From Catellatospora tritici (GTDB lineage Bacteria > Actinomycetota > Actinomycetes > Mycobacteriales > Micromonosporaceae), in NCBI RefSeq assembly GCF_019083965.1, contig NZ_JAHRCY010000004.1, positions 62,001-126,000 of the forward strand: DNA of 64,000 nucleotides. The letters run 5' to 3'. Under the pieces are notes generated by a model. The model saw nothing but the letters and a program-made list of their open reading frames with translations. It was not told where the DNA came from and did not search any database. Positions 42,901 to 50,179 of this stretch are shown one piece after another. Every line of letters starts with the position of its first letter. The stretch's first letter is position 1. The position numbers were made by a program, and so were the translations under genes.

Positions 42901-43463
42901 AGCGGCACGCCGGCCGCAGCCCGTACTTCCAGGTGTGGTTCGCGATGTCCGACGACACCCTGCTGCGACGGCAGGCACCGGGCCTGACGGTCGACGGGTT
43001 CGACGACCTGTCCACCGCCCTGTCCAACGGCATGGCGAAGCTCGATCTCAACTGGATCGTGGTGGACCGCGGTGACCACTACGCGCTGTCGCTGGCCTAC
43101 CGCACCAGCCTTTTCGACGAAGGAACCGCCCGAGCGATGGTGAACCAGTACTCCGAGACGCTGACCGAACTCCTCCGCGACCCCGACGCGACCCTGTCCG
43201 GGCACTCTGCCACCGCCCCGGCCGACGGGCCGTCGGTGCCGGAGCAGCTGCTGGCCATCTGGCGCGAGGCCTTCGAAGTCGACGACATCGGTGTCGACGA
43301 CGACTTCTTCGAGCTCGGCGGATATTCGATGCTCGCGGTGCAGGTGGTCACCCGCATCCAGGAGCAGTTCGGCGTCGAGATCTCGTTCGTGGACTTCTTC
43401 GAGACGTCGAGCATCACCGAGATCACGAAATTGATCGACGAAGGTCGCACGGCGGGGGTCTGA
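39963..43463 (+). CDS. NRPS A-T-C-T protein
   Basis: A 1166-residue NRPS if ATG 39963 is used; the open frame starts at 39819, and a GTG at 40020 is also possible. A domain about 20-520: YYTSGSTGSPKG, NVYGPTES, YRTGDLA, catalytic Lys in NGKVDRRAL. First T: FFALGGNSLQAV. C domain about 645-1050: HHIVFDGIS carries the catalytic His and Asp. Second T: FFELGGYSMLAV. The by-eye pocket is S-A-E-E-V-G-V-A-T-K. The anchoring Asp is Ser, and two Glu residues suggest a cationic substrate such as a beta-amino or guanidino acid. The terminal T has no A domain in cis, so it must be loaded in trans or receive the condensed product. First gene of an eleven-gene plus-strand run. Confidence 0.88.
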   Translation: MRITRRSLWESSSPIVAGSVHGAFEMLASADPDAVAVMSGEGRLTYAELDVLANRLAHRLAESGVGPQSHVAVLAEPSLSLAVAILGVLKAGAAFVPLDAGYPPQRLAHLLTDSGAAVVVAQHDLVDKVPAVGARLVSLDPSWQTLAGAPAERPSVDVPLDGVAAVYYTSGSTGSPKGVLITHRGLINLAEAAAGEFGLEPGDRFLQLASISFSAALEEIFPPLLCGATVVLAGYRQALPTVEHFLDVLKTQQINGFEITTAYWHQLVDELAATGSAVPDSVRFVVIGGDRAKAKHVLEWRKTEIPLINVYGPTESTATASYHHTAKESPHADGLLPIGRAIVNTQLHLLDQDMAPVRPGDVGELYIGGIALARGYHGAPAKTAAAFVPDPFGAVGGRLYRTGDLARALPDGTVEFVGRSDNQIKLRGVRIEPAEVEVALQRHPKVRQALVTISADDEPEDRHLVAYLTAADAVTDAQLREHLASILPAHSIPTVFLTLDQIPLTPNGKVDRRALPPVTASRARPDTPFVVPRPGTEAELASLWRDVLKLDRVGSRDDFFALGGNSLQAVRIVSMARRRFEVGLLPTDLLQEPTVAAFATRIDELRGERAADGTDGVPDWAAWRERRRQVEQQLREKTGQAGAGPIAVSQQSLWMLSKFMPRIPLYNEAWQCHLRGVLDLSALRRALSAIADRHETLRTRFAMVGGQPVQVVDDQFDLQVEHRDLSAVEPGRRLEVAYAERDELILAPLDPAKPPLAKAWLYQLAADDHLAVFVMHHIVFDGISKEVFLDELVALYEAYRTGADPALPALPLNYGEFALWQRSHLGGATQDRLVDYWRRRLADPPPPLPLPVDRPAPASQDYAGAKIVVPLPSELRDQVIALARAESVTPYMVLLTALYGQLRGSTGCDDLCVGSPLANRTQPGLDALIGCFINSIALRVTVAGDLTYRQALARVRATCLDAIDHQELPFDKLVEELRPQRHAGRSPYFQVWFAMSDDTLLRRQAPGLTVDGFDDLSTALSNGMAKLDLNWIVVDRGDHYALSLAYRTSLFDEGTARAMVNQYSETLTELLRDPDATLSGHSATAPADGPSVPEQLLAIWREAFEVDDIGVDDDFFELGGYSMLAVQVVTRIQEQFGVEISFVDFFETSSITEITKLIDEGRTAGV

Positions 43464-43522
43464 CCGCCCGGCCACAGATCCCCCCGCCGGTCCTGGCGTG
43501 CAGCGTTGGAGGAGTCAGCACA

Positions 43523-44551
43523 GTGTTTGTCATCGAGTTGTCAGACGACGACCGTCGGCAGGTGGACGGTCTGCTGGACGAGGTCATGGGCTCGTGTGCC
43601 TCGGTCGAGGCCGCCGGCCTGCTCGACGATCTCACCGTCGTGGGGCAGGAGATGCCCCGCGAAGTCCGGCGGCAGGCCAACCGGTTCCGGCTGCACGAGC
43701 CGTCGGGCGGCTGTCTGTTCACCGGCTTCCGGGTGGGCGACGACCGCATCGGGCCGACGCCCGCGGCGTGGAACGGCGCGGCCGAAGGCCCCCGTTCCAC
43801 CCTGCGCGAAGACCTCTACCTGCTGCTGTGCGGCTCGCTGCTCGGCGACCCGATCGCCTGGGCGACCCAGCAGGAGGGACGGCTCGTCCACGACGTGATC
43901 CCGATCAAGGGACATGAGCACGAACAGATCAACTCCTCGACGTCGGCGCCGCTGTGGTGGCACACCGAGGACGCGTTCCACCCGTACCGGGCCGACTACG
44001 TCGGGCTGATGTGCCTGCGCAACCCGGACGGCGCCGAGACGACGCTCGCCCAGTTCGACGACCTGGACCTGGATCCCGAACGGGCGGCGGTCCTGGGCGA
44101 GCCCCGTTTCACGATCCGCCCCGACGAGTCGCACCTGCCGAAGAACCGCAGTGACACCGAGCTGGACGCGCCCGCCGACCTGATCGAGCGCAGCCTGGCC
44201 CGGATCGAGCGGCTGAACGCCACGCCGGAGCGCAACGCGGTGCTGTTCGGCGACCCGCGCCGCCCGTACGGGCGGCTGGACCCGTACTTCATGGACCAGG
44301 AACTGCTCGACGCGGCCGCCGCGGACGCGTTCGACGCGCTGGTCAAGCAGATCGACGACAAGATCGGCAGCGTCGTCCTCACCCCGGGTGACGTGATCTT
44401 CATCGACAACTACAAGGCGGTACACGGGCGCAAGCCCTACGCCGCCCGTTTCGACGGCGCCGATCGATGGCTTCGGCGGATCAACATCGCACGCGACCTG
44501 CGCAAGTCCAGGGACGCGCGGACCGGGCCGGCCGCCCGGGTCATCTTCTGA
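43523..44551 (+). CDS. VioC/OrfP-like L-arginine 3-hydroxylase type oxygenase (2)
   Basis: A 342-residue Fe(II)/2-oxoglutarate oxygenase from GTG 43523 (GGAGGAG upstream). Its middle matches VioC well as I recall it: ATQQEGRLVHDVIPIKG, then WWHTEDAFHPYRADYVGL with His147 and Glu149, and AVHGRKPYAARFDGADRWLRRI with His301. VioC makes (3S)-hydroxy-L-arginine, the substrate of capreomycidine synthase. In the guanidine-binding loop it reads RLDPYFM, where VioC has two Asp, so the regiochemistry or the substrate may differ. Downstream by 18 bp is the class V aminotransferase. Along with the VioD-like gene at 30332, it is the main support for a cyclic guanidino amino acid. Confidence 0.88.
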   Translation: MFVIELSDDDRRQVDGLLDEVMGSCASVEAAGLLDDLTVVGQEMPREVRRQANRFRLHEPSGGCLFTGFRVGDDRIGPTPAAWNGAAEGPRSTLREDLYLLLCGSLLGDPIAWATQQEGRLVHDVIPIKGHEHEQINSSTSAPLWWHTEDAFHPYRADYVGLMCLRNPDGAETTLAQFDDLDLDPERAAVLGEPRFTIRPDESHLPKNRSDTELDAPADLIERSLARIERLNATPERNAVLFGDPRRPYGRLDPYFMDQELLDAAAADAFDALVKQIDDKIGSVVLTPGDVIFIDNYKAVHGRKPYAARFDGADRWLRRINIARDLRKSRDARTGPAARVIF

Positions 44552-44568
44552 GCCGAGGAGGAAGCGCC

Positions 44569-45816
44569 ATGATGAAGTACAGGCTCGCGGTCCCCGGGCC
44601 GACACCACTGCCGCCCGAGGTCGTGGCCGCCGCGACCATTCCGATGGAGGACGAGCGGACCCACAGCTACGCCGCCATCTTCACCAGGGTGGTCGACAAC
44701 CTGAAGCGCACCCTGCTGACCGACAACGACCTGCTGCTGTTCGCCTCCAGCATGACCGGCGCGTTCGAGGGCGCGGTGCAGAATCTGTGCTCACCCGGCG
44801 ACCGGGTCCTCGTGGTCAACAACGGGGCGTTCGGGCAGCGCTGGGTCGAGCTGGCCACGACGTTCGGGCTCGACGTGGTCGAGGTCGCCGAGCAGTGGGG
44901 CAGGCCGGTGGACATGCGCCGGGTCGCCGAGGCCGTCGCGGCGACGCCGGACCTGGTGGCGGCCATCGCGGTGCACTGCGAGACCTCCACCGCCACGGTC
45001 AACGACATGCGCGGCTTCGGCGAGGCCACGCGCACGATCGTGAGCGTGGTCGACACGGCCTCCGGTGTCGGGGCCTGCGAGCTGCGTACCGACGACTGGG
45101 GCCTGGACGTCGTCGTCGCGGGCTGCCAGAAGGCCCTGATGACACCGCCAGGCCTGGCCTTCGCCAGCATCAGCCCCCGCGCCTGGCTCCTGCACGAGCG
45201 CGCCACGCTGCCCCGGTACTACTTCGACTGGGACCGGACCCGCGACGCGCTGCGCGCCGACATCGCCCGTACGCCCTGGACCCCCGCGGTGTCGCTGATC
45301 AACCAGCTCGACGTCGCGCTGCGCCGCCTGCACGACGAGGGCATCGAGCACGTGTTCGCCCGCCACGTGCGGCTCGGCCGGATGGTCCGGGCCGGGGTGC
45401 TGGGCATGGGCCTGGACCTGCTGTCGGCCGACGATGACCGCAACGCCGCGGTCACCGCGGTCACCCTGCCTCCCGGCCTCGACGCGCGGGCACTGGTCGA
45501 CCACCTGCTCGACGAGTACGGCGTACAGATCGTCGACAGCGGCGGCCCGCTGGCGGCCCGGGTCGTCCGGATCGGGCACTGCGGCTACGTGGACATCCTC
45601 GACGCGGTCGCCATCCTGAGCGCATTCGGGCTCGCACTGCGTGACCTCGGCTGCGCCGTCGACGTCGGCGGCGGCGTGGCGGCGGCACTGGCCGTGGCGG
45701 CGGCACCCCGCGACGACGACCGCCGCGCCCCGGTGCGCACGGACCAGCTACGTCTCAGCCCGCGCGACCGCGCCGACCGCGCCGACGCGTACGAACTCGT
45801 GAGGGGACATCGATGA
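44569..45816 (+). CDS. Class V aminotransferase (alanine-glyoxylate/serine-glyoxylate type)
   Basis: A 415-residue PLP enzyme from ATG 44569, behind GAGGAGGA. It begins with the family motif AVPGPTPLPPEV. It has SSMTGAFEGAVQN in the phosphate region, VDTASGVGAC and the PLP Lys188 in VVAGCQKALMTPPG. Residues after about 365 form an Ala/Arg/Asp-rich tail not seen in relatives. The family transfers amino groups from Ala, Ser or similar donors to 2-oxo acids; a lyase or decarboxylase-like variant is also possible. In this operon it probably makes or modifies a non-proteinogenic building block. Its stop overlaps the next NRPS start (ATGA). Confidence 0.85.
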   Translation: MMKYRLAVPGPTPLPPEVVAAATIPMEDERTHSYAAIFTRVVDNLKRTLLTDNDLLLFASSMTGAFEGAVQNLCSPGDRVLVVNNGAFGQRWVELATTFGLDVVEVAEQWGRPVDMRRVAEAVAATPDLVAAIAVHCETSTATVNDMRGFGEATRTIVSVVDTASGVGACELRTDDWGLDVVVAGCQKALMTPPGLAFASISPRAWLLHERATLPRYYFDWDRTRDALRADIARTPWTPAVSLINQLDVALRRLHDEGIEHVFARHVRLGRMVRAGVLGMGLDLLSADDDRNAAVTAVTLPPGLDARALVDHLLDEYGVQIVDSGGPLAARVVRIGHCGYVDILDAVAILSAFGLALRDLGCAVDVGGGVAAALAVAAAPRDDDRRAPVRTDQLRLSPRDRADRADAYELVRGHR

Positions 45817-48086
45817 CCGCGCTGCACCTCACCACGACCACCCAGGTCGTGCCCGGCCCCCGCAAGCACCGCGAGACCGTCGGGATCGAACCGGTCCTGG
45901 TCGCCGCGTTCCTTGCCGTGCTACACCGGTTCACCGCGCAGGCCCGGATCGCCGCCGACTGCCGGTCCGCCGACGGCGACACCTGGACCGTCACCGCCGA
46001 CTTCGACGACCTTGCCACCTTCGGCGAGCTGGCCGACACGGTGGCCGCGCAGCTGCTCGGGCTGGGGCCGGACGGGCTCAGCGAGTGTGGGTACGACGCG
46101 GCGCCAGGCGGATTCGTCCTCGCGCCCGACGTGGCGACCGGCGGGTGGCCCTACCGGGTCACCGGCACCGGCGCGACCGACCCGCGCGTGGCGGCAGCCG
46201 TCGACGGCGCGTTCGCGGTGGCGGCGGCCCACAGTGCCGGGGCACGGCACCAGCCCGTCGCACAGCTGCGGCTCGCCGAGGACGAGGACCGGCTGCGGGC
46301 GCTCGGCTTCGGCGACGGCGCACCACCGCCCGCGCGGTGCGTCCACGAGCTCGTCGCCGAGCAGGCGTCCCGGAACCCCGAGGCGGTGGCGGTCAGCCGG
46401 GGCGCCGAGACCCTGACCTACGCCCAGCTGGACCAGCAGGCCGATACCCTGGCCGCCCGCCTGCGGGATCGCGGCGTGGGCGAGGGCGACGTGGTCGCGG
46501 TACTGCAGGGACGCTCGCCGTCCATCGTCGTCACCCTGCTGGGCATCCTCAAGGCGGGCGCGGCCTACCTGGTGCTCGACCCGCAGGACACGCCGGTCCG
46601 CCACGCCCGGCTGATCCACACCGCCGGCGCGCGGCTGGCGGTCGCCGAGAACGCGCTGCTGGACCTGGTACCCGAAGGTGTCCCAGCGCTCGACCTCGAC
46701 GCCGCCGGGCAGGGGCAGTCCACCGCCGCTCCGGCGCCCGTCGGGCAGAACCCGGACACCCTGGCGTACGTCAGCTTCACCTCGGGCACCACCGGCGAGC
46801 CGCGTGGGGTGGGGGTGCCGCACCGGGCGATCTCCCGGCTGGTCCGCGACCCGAACTGGATCGACATCGCCGCCGCCGACGTCTTCCTGCTGTTGGCGCC
46901 GATCGCGTTCGACGCCTCCACGCTGGAGATCTGGGCGCCGCTGGTCAACGGCTGCCGCCTGGCGGTCGCCCCGGACGGTGTGCTCGAACTGGACCGGCTG
47001 GCCGACGTGCTCAAGCAGGAGGCCGTCAGCGTCCTGTGGCTCACCGCAGGACTGTTCCACCAGCTGGCGGCCACGCGGCTGGACGCGTTCGGCGGCATCC
47101 GGCACCTGGTGGCCGGGGGCGACGTCATCTCGCCCGGACACCTGGAACGGCTGCTGCAGGCCCACCCGCGCCTGGTCTTCACCAACGGGTACGGGCCGAC
47201 GGAGAACACCACGTTCACCACGTGCTGGACCACGACCGCGGCCCCGGCGTCCGGTCCGGTGCCCATCGGGCACCCGATCACCGGCACCCGGGTCGCCGTC
47301 CTCGACACGGCGCTGCGGCCGGTCCCGACCGGCTGCTGGGGCGAGCTCTACGCCGCAGGCGACGGCCTGGCCCGCGGCTACGTGAACTCCGCGCAGGCGA
47401 CGGCCGACAGGTTCCTCCCCGACACGTTCTCCGGCCGGCCCGGCGCCCGGATGTACCGCACCGGCGACCTGGCGCGGTGGTCGGCCGACGGCGTGCTGGA
47501 GTTCCTCGGCCGGGTCGACAACCAGCTGAAGATCCAGGGCTTCCGGGTGGAGCCGAACCATGTCGAAGCCGAACTGACCCGCCTGCCCGAGGTCCTCGCC
47601 GCCGCCGTGGTCGCCCAATCGGACGACGCGGGGGGCAAGCGGCTGCTCGCCTACGTCGTCGTCGCCGAGCAGACCGGCACCGACGACGAGGGCCTGGGCG
47701 TACGGCTGCGCGAGCGGCTACGGCAGACGCTGCCCCCGTACGCCGTGCCGTGGGCGATCGTCGTCCTCGACGAGCTACCGCTCACCGCCAACGGCAAAGT
47801 CGACCGCCGGGCCCTGCCCGTCGCCTCACGCATGCCGCGCAACGTCGGCAACGACTTCGTCGAACCCCGCGACACGGTCGAGCGCCGCCTGGCGGCGCTG
47901 TGGGGCGAGGTCCTCGGGGTCGAACCGATCGGCGCCGACGACGACTTCTTCGACATGGGCGGGCATTCCCTGCTCGCGGCCGAGCTGCTGGGAACTCTCA
48001 AGGAAGGGTTCGGCGTGGACGTCCCCGCGCGCGTGCTCTACCTGCAGCCGACCATCGCCGAACTCGCCCAGCACCTGCGGGACTAG
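45813..48086 (+). CDS. NRPS A-T protein, valine-like code, with N-terminal condensation-domain remnant
   Basis: A 757-residue protein. Residues 1-175 read like the middle of a condensation domain (VLVAAFLAVLHRFTAQ, FGELADTVAAQLLG) but lack the HHxxxDG motif. It is probably a remnant or a structural platform. The A domain (about 180-670) shows SFTSGTTGEPRG, NGYGPTENTT, YRTGDLA and Lys in NGKVDRRAL. The by-eye pocket D-A-L-W-V-G-G-T-F-K differs from the classical valine code D-A-F-W-I-G-G-T-F-K at only two positions. The carrier Ser is in FFDMGGHSLLAA. Free-standing A-T proteins followed by P450 genes often hold an amino acid for beta-hydroxylation, and the next genes are P450 and thioesterase. 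Hydroxyvaline is therefore a reasonable but unproven prediction. Confidence 0.88.
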   Translation: MTALHLTTTTQVVPGPRKHRETVGIEPVLVAAFLAVLHRFTAQARIAADCRSADGDTWTVTADFDDLATFGELADTVAAQLLGLGPDGLSECGYDAAPGGFVLAPDVATGGWPYRVTGTGATDPRVAAAVDGAFAVAAAHSAGARHQPVAQLRLAEDEDRLRALGFGDGAPPPARCVHELVAEQASRNPEAVAVSRGAETLTYAQLDQQADTLAARLRDRGVGEGDVVAVLQGRSPSIVVTLLGILKAGAAYLVLDPQDTPVRHARLIHTAGARLAVAENALLDLVPEGVPALDLDAAGQGQSTAAPAPVGQNPDTLAYVSFTSGTTGEPRGVGVPHRAISRLVRDPNWIDIAAADVFLLLAPIAFDASTLEIWAPLVNGCRLAVAPDGVLELDRLADVLKQEAVSVLWLTAGLFHQLAATRLDAFGGIRHLVAGGDVISPGHLERLLQAHPRLVFTNGYGPTENTTFTTCWTTTAAPASGPVPIGHPITGTRVAVLDTALRPVPTGCWGELYAAGDGLARGYVNSAQATADRFLPDTFSGRPGARMYRTGDLARWSADGVLEFLGRVDNQLKIQGFRVEPNHVEAELTRLPEVLAAAVVAQSDDAGGKRLLAYVVVAEQTGTDDEGLGVRLRERLRQTLPPYAVPWAIVVLDELPLTANGKVDRRALPVASRMPRNVGNDFVEPRDTVERRLAALWGEVLGVEPIGADDDFFDMGGHSLLAAELLGTLKEGFGVDVPARVLYLQPTIAELAQHLRD

Positions 48087-48118
48087 ACCATCTCAGCGCG
48101 ACGGAAGGAGAAGGCGCC

Positions 48119-49369
48119 ATGAAGATGGCGACGGGCTGCCCCGTGTCGGGGGCGTTGCCGGATCTGACGGACCCGATGCTCTACAGCGACGGCGACCCGC
48201 ACGACATCTTCCGCCGGTTGCGGCGGCACGAGCCGGTCAGCTGGCAGGACACCGCGCACGGCCCCGGCTTCTGGTCGGTCACCACCTATCACGACGCCGA
48301 CCTGGTCCTGCGCGACCACAGCATCTTCACCTCCGAGCGCGGCACGCTGTTGAACATCCTCGGCACCGACGATCCGGCCGGGGGCAAGCAGATGGCCGTG
48401 ACCGATCCGCCCAGGCACACCCGCATGCGGGAGCCGCTGCAGCGGGCGCTGTCGATCAAGGCGGTGGAGCGGCACCGGGAGAGCATCCGCGAGAAGGTCG
48501 TCGGGCTGATCGAGCCGCTGTACGACGGCGGGGTCTTCGACTTCGCCGAGGCGATGGTGGCCATGCCCATGGCCGTCACCGGAACGCTCATGGGTCTGCC
48601 GCCGACCGACTGGTCCCGCCTGACCACGCTGACGACCTCGGCGATCGCGCCCGACGACCCCGAATACACGCTGCCCGCCGGCCCGCAGGCCACCCTGGAG
48701 ACCGCCCACCGGGAGCTGTTCGCCTACTTCCAGGACATCGTCCACCAGCGCCGCAAGGCACCCGGAGACGACCTGATCAGCTTCCTCATGGAGATCGACC
48801 TGGACGGTCGGCGCATGTCGCTGGGCGAGATCATGTCGAACTGCTACAGCCTCCTGCTCGGTGCCAACGTGACCACGCCGCACGTGGCCAGCGCGGCGAT
48901 GTCCACGCAGACCGCGACCGGCGTGTTCGAGGACTGGGCCGCCCATCCCGAACTGACGATCGGCGGCACCGAGGAGGCGCTGCGCTGGGCCTCACCGGCC
49001 AACCACTTCATGCGCTACGCCGTACGCGACGTGACGATGCGGGACAAGAACATCAAGTCCGGTGACGCCGTCGTCGTCTGGCTGGGCTCGGCCAACCGCG
49101 ACGAGGACGTCTTCGCCGACCCGTTCACCTTCGACATCCGCCGCAAACCCAACCGGCACATCGCGTTCGGCATCGGACCCCACTACTGCGTGGGGCACAC
49201 CGTGGCCAAGGTGACGCTGCGGCTGCTCTTCGGCGAGCTGCTCAGCAGGTTCAGCGACTTCGACCTGGCCGGTGAGCCGCAGCGGCTGCGCTCGAACTTC
49301 GTGGCCGGATACAAGCACCTGCCCATCGTCGCCAAGGTCCGGCCCGTGGCCGGTCCCGTCGCCTACTAG
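48119..49369 (+). CDS. Cytochrome P450 (1), likely acting on carrier-bound amino acid
   Basis: A 416-residue soluble bacterial P450 from ATG 48119, with GGAAGGAG upstream. The haem loop FGIGPHYCVGH contains Cys357. The K-helix ExxR is EEALRW, and the I-helix reads LLLGANVTTPH, keeping the oxygen-activating Thr pair but with Asn in place of the usual acidic residue. PPRHTRMREPLQRALS is the conserved C-helix. It directly follows the Val-type A-T gene, the layout of pathways in which a P450 hydroxylates an aminoacyl-carrier protein (for example NovH/NovI and NikP1/NikQ). The substrate is not provable from sequence. Confidence 0.88.
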   Translation: MKMATGCPVSGALPDLTDPMLYSDGDPHDIFRRLRRHEPVSWQDTAHGPGFWSVTTYHDADLVLRDHSIFTSERGTLLNILGTDDPAGGKQMAVTDPPRHTRMREPLQRALSIKAVERHRESIREKVVGLIEPLYDGGVFDFAEAMVAMPMAVTGTLMGLPPTDWSRLTTLTTSAIAPDDPEYTLPAGPQATLETAHRELFAYFQDIVHQRRKAPGDDLISFLMEIDLDGRRMSLGEIMSNCYSLLLGANVTTPHVASAAMSTQTATGVFEDWAAHPELTIGGTEEALRWASPANHFMRYAVRDVTMRDKNIKSGDAVVVWLGSANRDEDVFADPFTFDIRRKPNRHIAFGIGPHYCVGHTVAKVTLRLLFGELLSRFSDFDLAGEPQRLRSNFVAGYKHLPIVAKVRPVAGPVAY

Positions 49370-49393
49370 CCCTTCTCACCCAGGAGCGACACG

Positions 49394-50179
49394 ATGTCGA
49401 GCACCGGCAAGCGCAGCAGCACCAAGTGGCTGCTGCGCGATCCGAGCCCGGACGCGCAGGTCCGGCTCTTCTGCATCCCCTACTCCGGCTGCGGTGCCAG
49501 CATGTACCGCCAGTGGCCGCAGTTCGTCGGGGACATCGAGATCTGCCCGGTGCAGCTGCCGGGCCGCGAGAACCGGCTACGGGAGACCGCGCACGCCACG
49601 TACCAGGCGATGGGCGACGACCTGGCCGACGCGCTGCTGCCGTATCTGGACCGCCCGTACGGGCTGTTCGGGCACTGCGGCTCGGCGCTGGGGGCGTACG
49701 AGACCGCCGTGCGCATCGCCGAGCGCGGCTACCCGAACCCGGCCCGCGTGTTCGTCTCGTCGCAGGTCGCGCCACATGACGGCCCGTGCGGGCGGTTCCT
49801 GGGCATGACCGACGCCGAACTGCTCGACGAGCTGCGCGTGCTCACCACCAAGCTTGGCGGCACGCCGGTGCAGAGCCTGCTCGAACTGCAGCTCGGGGTG
49901 TTGGTGGCCGACATCGACGCCAACAAGCTCTACCACGTCGCCGAACCGGCGCGGCTGCCTGGCCCGCTCACCGCCATCGGCTGGACCCGCGACGTCGAGG
50001 TGCTGCACACGACCATGACCGGCTGGCCGGTATGCGGCGACACCACCTACGAACTGCTCGACGGCGAGCACTACACCTTCACCGAGGCGCCACCCGCGCT
50101 GCTGGACGTGTTCGCGGCCGGACTGGCCACGCCCGCGACGGCCGACGGTCAGGCCGTCGCCGCGGTGTCGGCACCATGA
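49394..50179 (+). CDS. Type II thioesterase (1) with Cys at the nucleophile position
   Basis: A 261-residue alpha/beta-hydrolase of the NRPS external thioesterase family: LFCIPYSGCGASMYRQW at the start, LPGREN, and the active-site elbow LFGHCGSALGAYE, with Cys95 where Ser is standard. The catalytic His is in DGEHYTFTE. The integrated TE of the C-A-T-TE-MFS protein also has GHC. Type II enzymes free stalled carriers. A Cys form can favour acyl transfer or unusual release. Located between two P450 genes after the Val A-T protein, it may release the hydroxylated amino acid from that carrier. It overlaps the next gene by 4 bases. Confidence 0.88.
   Translation: MSSTGKRSSTKWLLRDPSPDAQVRLFCIPYSGCGASMYRQWPQFVGDIEICPVQLPGRENRLRETAHATYQAMGDDLADALLPYLDRPYGLFGHCGSALGAYETAVRIAERGYPNPARVFVSSQVAPHDGPCGRFLGMTDAELLDELRVLTTKLGGTPVQSLLELQLGVLVADIDANKLYHVAEPARLPGPLTAIGWTRDVEVLHTTMTGWPVCGDTTYELLDGEHYTFTEAPPALLDVFAAGLATPATADGQAVAAVSAP

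Noticed and set aside
40485..43475. A 996-residue minus-strand open frame opposite the A-T-C-T NRPS
   Set aside because: It has repetitive Val/Gly/Gln/Arg composition typical of an antisense frame, and the NRPS strand carries every expected motif.
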